Shown here: positions 1 to 7,984 of the stretch, piece after piece | How positions within the stretch are numbered: position 1 is the stretch's first letter | Layout: every line of letters starts with the position of its first letter | Assembly (NCBI RefSeq): GCF_029893365.1 | Contig: NZ_JARXUZ010000001.1 | Location: forward strand, 1,116,001-1,180,000 | Reading direction: 5' to 3' | Source: Cryobacterium sp. CG_9.6 | Lineage (GTDB): Bacteria; Actinomycetota; Actinomycetes; Actinomycetales; Microbacteriaceae | Length of the DNA stretch: 64,000 nt | The notes under the pieces: model-generated | What the model saw: the letters and a program-made list of their open reading frames with translations, nothing else | Databases searched by the model: none | What the model was told of the DNA's origin: nothing | Translations under genes and position numbers: made by a program

Positions 1-138
1 GGTCCGAAAACTGCCTAGATCAGGGATGTCCTGCTCATGCTCCCTCAACAACCGAAGACGCTCCATGCCGGCGACGACCTCGGGGTCTTCATTACCAGGT
101 AGGTCTTCGTTAGATAGCCCGAGCTCATCGATCATCAT
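1..138 (-). CDS. Hypothetical protein, N-terminal part only (runs off the left edge)
   Basis: An open minus-strand frame starts with ATG at 138 and continues through base 1 without a stop, giving 46 residues that begin MMIDELGLSNEDLPG. A strong ribosome binding site (GGAGGGG) lies about 5 nt before the start, which is the main reason to call it real. The peptide is acidic and rich in Glu, Asp and Leu, with no recognised domain in the visible part. It points away from the gene at 505, so the space between is a divergent intergenic region. Function unknown. Confidence 0.6.
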   Translation of the reverse strand, partial: MMIDELGLSNEDLPGNEDPEVVAGMERLRLLREHEQDIPDLGSFRT

Positions 139-504
139 CTGCACCCCTCCACCAACTCTCAGAACAGAAATGTATCCCACCTGTATCAAGCCGTCCATGG
201 TGACGTTGGGTTGCTGTCGGCCTGGTCATCGAGTCGCGCGGCGGACCGGGGGAGTGTCGAGCAGGTACCCATGCTGCGGGGGTTCCGTTGAGGTCGCCGG
301 CGACTGCTGGACTGACAGTCTTGAAAGTTCACCTTCGGTGCACGACCAAGCCGCGAATGTGAAAGACGTGCAGCAGTCCATTGTCGGGGTGGCGTTCATC
401 AAGTTGGTTGGCGATAGCCGGGCGACGGTCTTCGGGCCTGGAAGAAAAATCGCCGTAATCGGCAAGGCAAGCCATAGGATTAGCGTGAGCAGATTGGAGG
501 GGTG
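139..504. other. Divergent intergenic region, no convincing gene
   Basis: This stretch separates two divergently transcribed small genes. Open frames exist on both strands, but none has a ribosome binding site or a protein-like composition that I would trust. It presumably carries both promoters. I see no copy of the GCCGCGCATG element here. Confidence 0.4.
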
Positions 505-1107
505 ATGAATACTGACAAGTCCAAGTTCTGGCAGGTCCAGGTCGACATGCCTAAGAACGACAAGGACGGAAACGCCATCTCCCCGGACTCGTGGAGTTCA
601 GGCGGTGCCAGGAACGCTGACGGGTCCCTCATCATGCAATACAGCAACCCGAGGGTTCTGGGATCTGCGGGCGAACCTCAATCCGACCGCGGATTCGACG
701 AGCGGTCGAGCCGTAAGAACTCCGCGCTGCGTAGACGCGAATATGATGCCGAAGAGCGCCGGCGGGAAGACAACAGAGTCATGGCCGGGTTTCTCAGGGA
801 CGAGATCGTGATTCCATTAATGCGCAACGTCCTTCTTCCGGCGGCGGCGAAGTGGTGGGACACCACGTTGAGGCCCGAAGGCAAACGGTTCGCGCAGCGT
901 GTCTTCCGTCCGAAGTCGGGCTCTCCCGAGTCGTCTCAGGAGAGCGGAGATACGACTATTGCGGCCGACGCTGCCGATTCGCTCGCAACCTCACGGCCCG
1001 TCACCGACCACCTCACTGAAGCATCTGCTGTCCAAGAGCACATAGCGGGCGCGGCGATCGCTGAAGTGATCCAGATCGATCAATATCAGAACCGTCGGTC
1101 CGCCTAG
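505..1107 (+). CDS. Hypothetical protein
   Basis: A 200-residue protein beginning MNTDKSKFWQVQVDMPKND. The ATG at 505 is preferred over the in-frame GTG at 502 because the ribosome binding site GGAGGGG (496-502) overlaps the GTG. The first 60 residues are polar and Gly/Ser rich. A charged Arg/Glu-rich stretch follows, then a moderately hydrophobic segment around residues 95-115 (FLRDEIVIPLMRNVLLPAAA), and a disordered Ser/Ala-rich tail. No family is recognised. The gene stands alone between a divergent partial gene and a long intergenic region. Confidence 0.6.
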   Translation: MNTDKSKFWQVQVDMPKNDKDGNAISPDSWSSGGARNADGSLIMQYSNPRVLGSAGEPQSDRGFDERSSRKNSALRRREYDAEERRREDNRVMAGFLRDEIVIPLMRNVLLPAAAKWWDTTLRPEGKRFAQRVFRPKSGSPESSQESGDTTIAADAADSLATSRPVTDHLTEASAVQEHIAGAAIAEVIQIDQYQNRRSA

Positions 1108-1469
1108 CCACTTCACGCGAGTGTCGATTGCGGCACAACCGTCGGTACCCGAATCAATCCTTTCAAGCGTCTGCTGACAGAACGACCAGGTACGGTCGTG
1201 TCAGCGGTCGGTTCCGCCAGTCAGACTAGCGGCGGGACCTCTGCATAAAGGCGTCCCACGCGTGGCCAGAGCGCGTCCCTATTGCCCGCGGAGGGATGCC
1301 AGCTCGATAGGGCTACTTCTCAGCCTTTTGACGGGCCACCCTGGCATTCTGTTCGGAATTGACTCGTCGGGTTCTTCCTCTGCGGACTCAGCGTCATAGT
1401 CCTCCACACGGCACCAGCGCTCTGACCGGGTACGCACGTGCACACGCTCGTTATGCGTTTCCCGTGCCG
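1108..1469. other. Intergenic region with an inverted repeat
   Basis: No credible gene. The one clear structure is an imperfect inverted repeat at 1173-1205, GCTGACA...CGACC / GGTCG...GTCAGC. It could be a terminator stem for the gene ending at 1107 or an operator. It lacks a T-tract, so termination is uncertain. Confidence 0.35.
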
Positions 1470-2510
1470 TCAGATCACAGCCTCTTCCGAGTCCAACCCG
1501 AACCACGGGGCACCAGTGAACTGCATGTCGGCACCGCTCATCGACACATTCACTAGCTGCGGCCCATGCAGGTCCTTCGGCACGAACCGAGCGTCATCCG
1601 GGTGCCGGTAGAGGTACTCGCTCGCATTCAAAGCCGTGTGCTCGTTGAACAGCTTCTCCATTGCTGTCGTGCCAACCTCCCTATGGTCGGCCTGGCCCTT
1701 ACTGACTGCATCCCAGATCTTCCCGATGCGAGGGTCGTCCGGCGAGAGATTTTCGATTGCCACCATTGGGTCACTCATCAGCAAACCGAGCTTTCGCGTG
1801 AGGGGGAAAGCAATTCCCCAAGCCGTTGCAAAGCCCACTCCGTCGTGTGGGGCGTCCTTCGCGTCCCGGATGAGCGTGACAGGTGAATCTCCCGTGATGA
1901 GTGACCGATTAGTGAAACTGACCAGCGTCCACGGGCGTGCAGTGATGTATGGCAGCATCTCCAAGGCCATCTCCATCATGTGCTGAATATGCGCCCAGTT
2001 GGAAAGCGTGATCGGTGGACCGCCCACTCGCGTTGCCTCATTCCACAGGCGCTGCGCCTGCGCTTCGTTCGGCTCGAAACCAAGGTTCTTCTTCGCCCAC
2101 GCCGCGATGTTCTTGCGCCCACCCGCGCCGACCTCAAGGCGAACCATTTGCCTTTGAATCATCTCGATAGTGCGCCGAGTGTCCGGGCCACGCACGGCCT
2201 GCAGGGAGATGAAATATGCCAGCGTCCACCGATCGGCCTCGGACAGTGGGAGCTTGGCCCCTGCCTCAAGCTTGCGGATGACGGTCAACGCCGCACCCTC
2301 GATTTCGGACAGGACATCCTCGAACTTATCCGGCTGGTCAAGTCCTTCGATGCGGTGGAAATGGTTCTGGGCAGCCACGTTGCGAACAATCGTGGTGAAG
2401 GGCTCTGTGTCACCCGGCAGCTTAATGGCCGTCACGCGTTCCTTCTCGGTTGCGAATCCCCGCAAGTACGCCTGCGGTACGTAGTGGTGTAGCTTCTTGG
2501 TTTCTCCCAT
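1470..2510 (-). CDS. DUF4238 domain-containing protein
   Basis: A 346-residue protein. The start is placed at the ATG of MGETKKLHHYVPQAYLRGF, because the opening K-x-HHYVPQ-x-YLRGF pattern is the hallmark of DUF4238. The further upstream extension is Cys/Pro-rich and unlike a protein of this family. The pattern of a conserved HHYVPQ start followed by an aspartate- and histidine-bearing core suggests a catalytic fold, but the activity of the family is not known to me. No Shine-Dalgarno is obvious before the ATG, so a leaderless transcript is possible. DUF4238 proteins occur in many mobile elements, and a role in defence is conceivable but unproven. Confidence 0.75.
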   Translation of the reverse strand: MGETKKLHHYVPQAYLRGFATEKERVTAIKLPGDTEPFTTIVRNVAAQNHFHRIEGLDQPDKFEDVLSEIEGAALTVIRKLEAGAKLPLSEADRWTLAYFISLQAVRGPDTRRTIEMIQRQMVRLEVGAGGRKNIAAWAKKNLGFEPNEAQAQRLWNEATRVGGPPITLSNWAHIQHMMEMALEMLPYITARPWTLVSFTNRSLITGDSPVTLIRDAKDAPHDGVGFATAWGIAFPLTRKLGLLMSDPMVAIENLSPDDPRIGKIWDAVSKGQADHREVGTTAMEKLFNEHTALNASEYLYRHPDDARFVPKDLHGPQLVNVSMSGADMQFTGAPWFGLDSEEAVI

Positions 2511-2731
2511 GCTCGAATCCTGACAGGCCCAGCCAACAGGACGAGCCAAACCTATCTCTGTGGATAGCGGCACCAGAACTCCACAGCGGGGGGCATACGC
2601 TCGCGGTACCACTCCCGTGCCGCTAGATGGCAGCCTGAAGTCGCCTAGATACGCGTCATACGGCATCACCCTTCGGCCATGCCTAAGGGTTGGACACACG
2701 AAGGCAAAACAGCACACCAACCACTTGTGTA

Positions 2732-3629
2732 CTAGGGCGTGTCTCCCAACGCCTTGGCCCAGATGATTATGGCTCTAAGGACAACCCCGCCGCGGTAGGT
2801 GAGGGCGAGCTTGTCGTAGCGGGTGGCGATGCCACGCCACTGCTTGAGTGCCTCGAAACACCGCTCGATGACGTTGCGGCGTTTGTAGGACACCTTGTCA
2901 AAAGTGGGAGGGCGGCCGCCGGCTTGGCCACGTCGTTTCCGGTTGGCGACCTGGTTCGATCGTTCCGGGATCACGGCTTGAATGCCGCGGTCCCGGAGCA
3001 TCTTCCGATTGGCTTTGGACGAATACGCTTTGTCACCCATCGCTCGATCCGGCGTCGTGCGGGGCCGACCCCCGGCGAGCCGAGGCACTCGCAGGCTCCC
3101 TAAGACTTCGGGGAACATCGGTGAGTCACCGCCCTGCCCCGGTCCCAGCAGAATTACCAACGGTCGAAGATTCGCGTCGCACAACGCGTGAATCTTCGTC
3201 GTCAATCCGCCGCGTGACCGGCCAATTGCGTGGTCAGCAGGCTCGGTGAGCAGATTCGTGTAGTTCTGAAGTTCCCCCTGTGGTGCGCGGGAGATTGGTG
3301 CCGTGCTGGTGGGCGCGGTTGACCGTGGAGTCCACGGACACCTCCCAATCAATCAGTCCAGCAGCGTCAGCCTGCGAGAGTAGCCGGGTCATAATGGCGT
3401 CCCACGTACCGTCGCCACTGAAACGTCGGTGGCGTTTCCAGACGGTCTGCCACGGACCGAACGATTCCGGCAGATCTCGCCAGGGAATTCCCGCCCGATA
3501 CCGATAGATGATGCCTTCCAGAATGCGGCGGTGGTCTTGGAATGGACGACCCGGGCAATTCTTCGACGACGGCATCAACGGCTCGAGGCGAGCCCACTCA
3601 CTGTCAGACAACACGGCAGCACGAGACAT
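2732..3629 (-). CDS. IS5-family transposase, copy 1 (two frames, frameshift expected)
   Basis: The upstream frame (3629 to 3234, 131 residues, MSRAAVLSDSEWARLEPLMP) holds the N-terminal DUF4096-like region and the first catalytic Asp in VDSTV. The downstream frame (3352 to 2732) holds RSRGGLTTKIHALCD, the second Asp in MGDKAYSSKA and the Glu in RRNVIERCFEALKQWRG. They overlap by about 120 bp in different frames, typical of IS427-group elements that make the full enzyme by ribosomal frameshifting. A GGGGGAAC run in the overlap is a plausible slip site. The terminal TAG is not inside the IS. The TA comes from the target duplication and the G from host DNA. Confidence 0.9.
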
Positions 3630-3675
3630 GGATTAAGTCTGTCAGACAGGCCCGGCAGCATTAAGAGACACGCCC
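2735..3675 (-). mobile_element. IS5-family insertion sequence, copy 1 (941 bp)
   Basis: The ends are perfect 11-bp inverted repeats, GGGCGTGTCTC at 2735-2745 and GAGACACGCCC at 3665-3675. A TA dinucleotide flanks both sides (2733-2734 and 3676-3677), as expected for a TA target duplication in the IS427 group. The element carries one transposase in two overlapping frames. A second copy with the same length and identical transposase reading frames lies at 38,279-39,219 on the opposite strand, so transposition was recent. This copy sits between the DUF4238 gene and a membrane-protein gene and breaks neither. Confidence 0.93.
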
Positions 3676-3683
3676 TAGGCGCC

Positions 3684-4133
3684 CTACGAAGGTGTCGACG
3701 AAATAGCGAGCGTCAGAAGGACAATGAAAGCCCCATAGTAGGCAATCTCCTTGCCGAGCAAGTCAAGGATTTTCCATCGGGCGCTTGGCTGGCCATGTGC
3801 GAGAAACCGGAGGCCGGCCCCAATCGATAGGAAAAATAGGTTGATGGTCCGAATTAGATCGGGAAGCGCCCATCCCGCAAAGAGCAAAAGTAGTGTAAAC
3901 GACATGACGCCCGCTGCGCCGTACAAAACAAGATGAGCTCTCCTGCTGTAGTGGGCTTCCACGCGCGGCAGCCCAATCCGAGTGAAAAGCGTCTCTGTTC
4001 GACCCTCCTCTTTTGGCTCGGGTATGGATGGCGCGACATCCCCTACTGTATTTTCGCCTGCTTCTGCCGTGTTGTGCCTGGCGGGCTCCTGACTTTCCCC
4101 AGGGGGCAAACCTCTATCTCGTTGAGCATCCAT
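3684..4133 (-). CDS. Small two-segment membrane protein
   Basis: A 149-residue protein with a polar N-terminus (MDAQRDRGLPPGESQEPAR) of about 60 residues. Hydrophobic segments follow near residues 68-88 and 90-108, and another near 129-146. The stop lies just before the IS, so the gene is intact. No ribosome binding site precedes the ATG. Instead, a 9-codon leaderless mini-frame ends 8 nt upstream, and a GCCGCGCATG element lies in front of that, suggesting translational coupling. Function unknown. It belongs to the group of island genes sharing that element. Confidence 0.6.
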   Translation of the reverse strand: MDAQRDRGLPPGESQEPARHNTAEAGENTVGDVAPSIPEPKEEGRTETLFTRIGLPRVEAHYSRRAHLVLYGAAGVMSFTLLLLFAGWALPDLIRTINLFFLSIGAGLRFLAHGQPSARWKILDLLGKEIAYYGAFIVLLTLAISSTPS

Positions 4134-4141
4134 TGTCTTGA

Positions 4142-4168
4142 TTATGGTGGAATGCCGTCGGGTTGCAT
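4142..4168 (-). CDS. Putative leaderless 8-residue leader peptide
   Basis: The reading frame is ATG...TAA encoding MQPDGIPP. Its ATG lies exactly 8 nt downstream of the GCCGCGCATG element, the same spacing seen for full-length genes. Its TAA ends 8 nt before the ATG of the membrane-protein gene at 4133. It may exist only to load ribosomes onto a leaderless mRNA and couple them to the next gene. That role is inference. The spacing is observed. Confidence 0.4.
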   Translation of the reverse strand: MQPDGIPP

Positions 4169-4176
4169 ACCCAGAT

Positions 4177-4186
4177 CATGCGCGGC
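4177..4186 (-). promoter_or_regulatory. GCCGCGCATG element driving the 4168/4133 unit
   Basis: Perfect copy on the minus strand, 8 nt before the ATG at 4168. It is divergent from the plus-strand copy at 4211-4220, with 24 bp between them. Confidence 0.6.
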
Positions 4187-4210
4187 GGTTTTCGGTTTTG
4201 CGCCGCCAGT

Positions 4211-4220
4211 GCCGCGCATG
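4211..4220 (+). promoter_or_regulatory. GCCGCGCATG element before the 4229 gene
   Basis: Perfect copy, 8 nt before the ATG at 4229. There is no Shine-Dalgarno in the 8-nt gap, so a leaderless transcript is predicted. Confidence 0.65.
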
Positions 4221-4228
4221 ACCCAAGC

Positions 4229-4582
4229 ATGAGAATCCCGCCCACCTACGATCGCACGCACCCGGTGCCGCCCGGCTCTCGGCCGACGTACTGGAGCCTG
4301 CGGCCGATCTGGGTAGTCGACAACCTCGATCGTCTCCGCGGCCCGAGCTCCGGCGTCGTCAACCCAGCTCTCCAGATACAGTGGTCAAACCGACGCCGCG
4401 TCCACCTTGACGACCGCCAGTAAGTCAGAGAGTGGTCCGCCGCAATCCTTCGCGAGAGCGTCAGCGACCAGGGCTTGGAGGAGCTGTTGAATCGCGAACT
4501 GCTGGTCGAGATGTGGCCGGAACTGATCCTGCCCGGCAGGGTGCGCGAGGTCTGGGAGGAGCTGCTCAGCGAACTTAGATGA
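4229..4582 (+). pseudogene. Small conserved actinobacterial protein interrupted by an in-frame TAA
   Basis: The frame from ATG 4229 encodes MRIPPTYDRTHPVPPGSRPT and continues with WSLRPIWVVDNLDRLRGPS. A TAA stands at 4421-4423, after which the same frame runs on sensibly (REWSAAILRESVSDQG ... WPELILPGRVREVWEELL) to a TGA at 4580-4582. I recall a family of actinobacterial mobile-element proteins of about 118 residues with this overall layout, so the TAA most likely truncates it at 64 residues. The gene has no ribosome binding site and is led by a GCCGCGCATG element. Alternatives are read-through or a sequencing error. Confidence 0.6.
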
Positions 4583-4638
4583 TCTGAACGTGGGGGAGGC
4601 GAGAGGGTTTGCCTTGGCGCGGCCGAAAATAGCAGGGT

Positions 4639-4648
4639 GCCGCGCATG
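4639..4648 (+). promoter_or_regulatory. GCCGCGCATG element before the 4657 gene
   Basis: Perfect copy, 8 nt before the ATG at 4657, preceded by AGGGT. No Shine-Dalgarno lies in the gap. Confidence 0.65.
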
Positions 4649-4656
4649 AATCGACT

Positions 4657-5088
4657 ATGACTCTCTCACCAACAATCGACTCCCTCGCCCTGCTCGACAG
4701 CGATTATGACCCGCGGCTTGTGGAGCTACTGGATGAAATGCCACTCGGGCCTGTTCTCTGGTGGGAAGCCGACCACACGGTTGCGCGCCAAGCCGCCTGG
4801 TCGGTTGGCTTCCTCCACGACCTGATCGCCGTAGTCGATGCCGCCACGGGTTTTCCCTACGCCGTGATCGGCGACGCTCGCAGCGGCCGGTGGATGCAGG
4901 TTTTCGGCACGACGGAATCAGGTTTCGTGGTGGAGATCGCCATGAGCGGAGTGGAGAAGATGGGTGTCATGGGGAGGGTAGGCGGTCGTGCAACGCCCAC
5001 CAAAGTTCACGGCTGTGACACGCACGTCGAATGCAAGCTCCACCAAGTGCTGCAGCGAGATGCTGCCCACGCGGCTCTTGAGAGCTAA
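4657..5088 (+). CDS. Unknown island protein, paralogue of the 34,094 gene; C-terminus cut by TAA
   Basis: A 143-residue protein starting MTLSPTIDSLALLDSDYDP. It is clearly related to the protein at 34,094: both start MTL-P-x-x-D and share WS..F..DL, GFP(Y/F)xVIGDAR..RWMQ, MGVMGR-x-GG and HQVL. The frame continues past the TAA at 5086-5088 to a TGA at 5140-5142, and the extra residues (VLRGAYPEGYAVESAAY) align without gaps to the end of the paralogue, where the TAA position holds a Tyr codon (TAC). The gene is thus probably truncated by 18 codons. Expression is probably leaderless. Function unknown. The compact single-domain form with an aromatic-rich centre could suit an immunity-type protein, but this is a guess. 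Confidence 0.65.
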   Translation: MTLSPTIDSLALLDSDYDPRLVELLDEMPLGPVLWWEADHTVARQAAWSVGFLHDLIAVVDAATGFPYAVIGDARSGRWMQVFGTTESGFVVEIAMSGVEKMGVMGRVGGRATPTKVHGCDTHVECKLHQVLQRDAAHAALES

Positions 5089-5273
5089 GTACTCAGGGGC
5101 GCCTACCCGGAAGGGTATGCGGTTGAAAGCGCGGCCTACTGACCCACACGAGGAAGCCGTGAGGCGTGGCGGTCTGTACGTGCCCATATTCAGCACGAGT
5201 GAGCGAAATGGTGCCCGGATCTCGACTCGACCGAAAATCGCCACTCTCAGAGTCGTGTCTGTTTCCGTCAGGT

Positions 5274-5283
5274 GCCGCGCATG
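5274..5283 (+). promoter_or_regulatory. GCCGCGCATG element without an adjacent ATG
   Basis: Perfect copy preceded by CAGGT, as at 4639 and 6682. The position 8 nt downstream (5292) is GAG rather than ATG. If it is a promoter, the transcript has a leader of about 104 nt before the gene at 5396. Confidence 0.45.
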
Positions 5284-5395
5284 TACTTCTTGAGGAAACC
5301 AACCGGCTCTCTCACCTTCCAACTCGGCGGGCCTCTGAACGGGGTTCACCCCGGTCGCTTGAGGCGGATGCCACTCTCACAAGAATCGAAAAGCC

Positions 5396-5701
5396 ATGAA
5401 GCAGAAAACCCGCAACCTTGCCGTCCGTGTGCTCCTGACTAGGAGCGTCCTTGATGACATAAAGAACTGGGACTACCCGACAGCCAGCTCCGACGGAACA
5501 CTTGACGTGCTCGGTATCGCCGGACCTGCCACTCTCCACGCCCTGCGCAACCCAGGCAGCCACGTTCCGTTCCGTGTCCGTGCACTACGTGGCCGCGGTT
5601 CGGCGAAGAGAATTGAGTCCGTCGATCTCTTGCTCGTCGCAGCCCCATTCGATCACACCGGGACAATGTGTGTCACGGTCATGTTCGGCGCAGACTACTG
5701 A
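5396..5701 (+). CDS. Hypothetical protein
   Basis: A 101-residue frame starting MKQKTRNLAVRVLLTRSVLDD. It contains a hydrophobic stretch near residues 80-95 (VDLLLVAAPFDHTGTMCVTV) and no recognised motif. The ribosome binding site is weak (GAAAAG). It sits downstream of the element at 5274, in the same orientation as the 4657 gene. The composition is compatible with a real gene, but support is modest. Confidence 0.4.
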   Translation: MKQKTRNLAVRVLLTRSVLDDIKNWDYPTASSDGTLDVLGIAGPATLHALRNPGSHVPFRVRALRGRGSAKRIESVDLLLVAAPFDHTGTMCVTVMFGADY

Positions 5702-5861
5702 CATCAAGAACTAGGCGGGGAAACGAATCGGACGGCACCTGGTCGTTCAATTTCGTTGAACGGTCGGATCGACGTCACCGCCTATCCGGAGATCGGGCAT
5801 CCGACCCTTGAGAATGATGTAAGCACGCGATCAGGGAGCTTGCGATGCACGCCGAAGGCGG

Positions 5862-6551
5862 CTAGTTCAGCCCTGTCGGTAGCTTCCCAATTCCGTCCAG
5901 ATGACGGTAGTCGGAGAAGATCGCACGGAGGATCTGACGGTTCGTGAGCGTCGCCATCTGGTCATCAGGCAACTCGGCACGCATGGTTTGTATGAGATGA
6001 CTGAAAGCGTTCCATAGTCGACCCTTCTGCTCGTCACTGTTCTCACTGTCGTCGCCACGTTGATCCTGCTCCGCGCGAATCACACCGGCTTCGATGTCCC
6101 AGGCCTCGAGTGCTTGGACAACCGCGGCCGAACCCCAGAGGACAGCTCGGCCGCGATCCGCCGCCATCGTCTCCAAGTCGCCTATCCGTGCGAACTGTTG
6201 GACCGCCGATATGGCGATTTTGTCGTAGTAGGTGGCTCGAATCCGCCAGACTTCGAAATTTCGGTCGTTTGCGCGCTTGGTTGCCTCGGCCGCATTGTCG
6301 ATTTCGCGCTGCTTCCTCCAACTGACGACCGCGGTCAGCGCGACGCTGCCAGCCAGCGCACCTACAAGAAGGGATGCCCCTGCCGGCGCAAGGGTAGCGG
6401 GCCAGTTCGTCAGTGCAGGGAAGTCCTCAAACGCCGGGATGCTTCCGACCAAAATAGCGAACCCGAGCAATGCTGCGCCTCCAGCCACCCAGTAAAGCCC
6501 TTGTTTGATCCGCTCTTGGCCGTTGTCGTCATTTCGATCTCTCACAGTCAT
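5862..6551 (-). CDS. Membrane protein with two N-terminal helices and a cytoplasmic domain
   Basis: A 229-residue protein. Residues 1-17 are polar (MTVRDRNDDNGQERIKQ). Two hydrophobic segments lie at about 20-40 (YWVAGGAALLGFAILVGS) and 52-76 (LAPAGASLLVGALAGSVALTAVVSW). A helical, charged region from 80 onward resembles a cytoplasmic sensor or coiled-coil domain. No ribosome binding site is visible before the ATG, so the transcript may be leaderless. The topology recalls uncharacterised membrane anchors found near defence genes. Function unknown. Confidence 0.6.
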   Translation of the reverse strand: MTVRDRNDDNGQERIKQGLYWVAGGAALLGFAILVGSIPAFEDFPALTNWPATLAPAGASLLVGALAGSVALTAVVSWRKQREIDNAAEATKRANDRNFEVWRIRATYYDKIAISAVQQFARIGDLETMAADRGRAVLWGSAAVVQALEAWDIEAGVIRAEQDQRGDDSENSDEQKGRLWNAFSHLIQTMRAELPDDQMATLTNRQILRAIFSDYRHLDGIGKLPTGLN

Positions 6552-6681
6552 GACCGTAACCCAAACGCCGAGTTGCGGTGCCCCTACGAGGATGCACAGG
6601 GCTTGGTCAACCCGGCTTTACGTGTGGCGACTCGTTTCGCAAACGGTCGATTCTGAGAATCCGGGAGCCCGTGTCACAGGT

Positions 6682-6691
6682 GCCGCGCATG
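6682..6691 (+). promoter_or_regulatory. GCCGCGCATG element upstream of the resolvase gene
   Basis: Perfect copy preceded by CAGGT. The predicted start of transcription (8 nt downstream, base 6700) leaves a 60-nt leader ending in GGAG six nt before the resolvase ATG, so here the mRNA would be leadered. Confidence 0.5.
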
Positions 6692-6759
6692 CTGTCTCAG
6701 ACCCCGTGGCCGAAATCGTTTCGTCTCAGAACCTGCGGACTACCTTTCTGGAGCATTGA

Positions 6760-7311
6760 ATGGCGAACATCGGGTACATCCGGGTCAGCACCCCGGAACA
6801 GACGCCGGCACTGCAGTCTGACGCGCTGGCCACTGCTGGCGTCACTAAGACATACTCCGACCTCGGGGTATCGGGTTCGCTCGCCAGCCGCCCACAACTC
6901 GACGCGCTGCTCGAGTATGTCCGGGATGGTGACGTCGTGGTCGTCTGGAAGCTCGACCGCCTAGGGCGGAACACCCGGCACACCCTCACCCTGCTCGCCA
7001 CGCTCGCCGAACGAGGTGTCGGCTTCCGGTCGCTCACCGAAGGCCTCGACTCGACCGGCCCGATGGGACGCGCCATGATCACGATCATCGCGGCGTTCGC
7101 CGAGCTGGAGCGCGACATGATTCGTGAGCGCACCGTCGCTGGCCTGGCTGCGGCGAAGGCGCGCGGCCGTGTCGGAGGCAGACCGCGCGCGCTGTCGTCG
7201 GCGAAGATCGAGTTTGCGAAGATGCTTCGCTTGGAAGGACACGGCGCCCAGGCGATCGCGGACGAGCTTGGCGTGAGCCGGGCATCTATATACAGGGCCC
7301 TGGCTGGCTAG
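6760..7311 (+). CDS. Serine recombinase, Tn3-type resolvase/invertase
   Basis: A 183-residue protein of typical resolvase length. It begins MANIGYIRVSTPEQTP with the catalytic serine at residue 10. The conserved KLDRLGRNT segment and the GRAMITIIAAFAELERDMI helix follow. A C-terminal helix-turn-helix (GAQAIADELGVSRASIYRAL) should bind the recombination site. The start is supported by GGAG six nt upstream. It probably resolves or inverts DNA within the island. I found no obvious res-site repeats beside it. Confidence 0.9.
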   Translation: MANIGYIRVSTPEQTPALQSDALATAGVTKTYSDLGVSGSLASRPQLDALLEYVRDGDVVVVWKLDRLGRNTRHTLTLLATLAERGVGFRSLTEGLDSTGPMGRAMITIIAAFAELERDMIRERTVAGLAAAKARGRVGGRPRALSSAKIEFAKMLRLEGHGAQAIADELGVSRASIYRALAG

Positions 7312-7459
7312 CCCAAGGCCACGCGGCAGCGCCTATGGGAAATGTGCGTTCGATGTGGTGATGATCTCGCTTGCCCCGAAGCCCATGTGGCGAAGGACTC
7401 ACCCGGTAGCCTTGCCCTACTGAGTCGGGAAACCCCGGACCTGACAAGGAACGGATTAT

Positions 7460-7984
7460 GTGATCGAGTCAATCACTCAATGGCTTCCTTTGGTCTCCGT
7501 CGTCATTGCATGTGTTTCATTGCTGATAGCGGTTTTCAACCGCAGGACTTCTGCTTTGGCGCTGAGGATCAGCCAGCGACAGGACGACCGGATGACGGCA
7601 AAGCTCGAGACATCGGTACTCGATACCTCTCGCCGGCAAGTGGGTTCAATTGCCTGGATCGGTGTGCACCTTCTAGCGGTCAACCGGAGCGACCGCGCAG
7701 GGGCACTCGTGAGCGCCCGACTGGAGGTGACGTACCGTGTCGAAGGGGCGCCCATAGTTGCACAAATCCCGACCACAACAACCGACACCTTCGAGAAATT
7801 TGGAAACTCGTTGATTCTGCCCCTTGCCCTTCCAGCCAACGGAGCAGCCAAAGGCTGGATAACTTTCGCGTGCCCAGCCGGCCTCATCCCGTCACCCGTT
7901 GATCGCTATGAGGTCAAGATCGTGGACAGTCGTGGGCTTGTGGAAGCGATGGATATCTGGGCACTACGGAGCACAGTTGGGTAA
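7460..7984 (+). CDS. Hypothetical membrane-anchored protein
   Basis: A 174-residue protein starting at GTG, with an A/G-rich ribosome binding region just upstream. A hydrophobic N-terminal segment at about residues 9-26 (LPLVSVVIACVSLLIAVF) is followed by a polar domain with beta-strand character (LEVTYRVEGAPIVAQIP). Its end overlaps the next gene's proposed TTG start by 8 bp, so the two are probably translated together. No family recognised. The pair directly precedes the BREX operon on the same strand, but a link to BREX is not shown. Confidence 0.6.
   Translation: MIESITQWLPLVSVVIACVSLLIAVFNRRTSALALRISQRQDDRMTAKLETSVLDTSRRQVGSIAWIGVHLLAVNRSDRAGALVSARLEVTYRVEGAPIVAQIPTTTTDTFEKFGNSLILPLALPANGAAKGWITFACPAGLIPSPVDRYEVKIVDSRGLVEAMDIWALRSTVG

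Noticed and set aside
26..505. 159-residue plus-strand gene at the left edge
   Set aside because: It overlaps, antisense, a minus-strand gene start with a strong ribosome binding site, and its Cys/Ser/Arg-rich sequence is not protein-like.
6578..6964. 128-residue frame beginning inside or near the 6682 element
   Set aside because: It is an out-of-frame shadow of the resolvase gene; the element's downstream gene is the resolvase with its own ribosome binding site.
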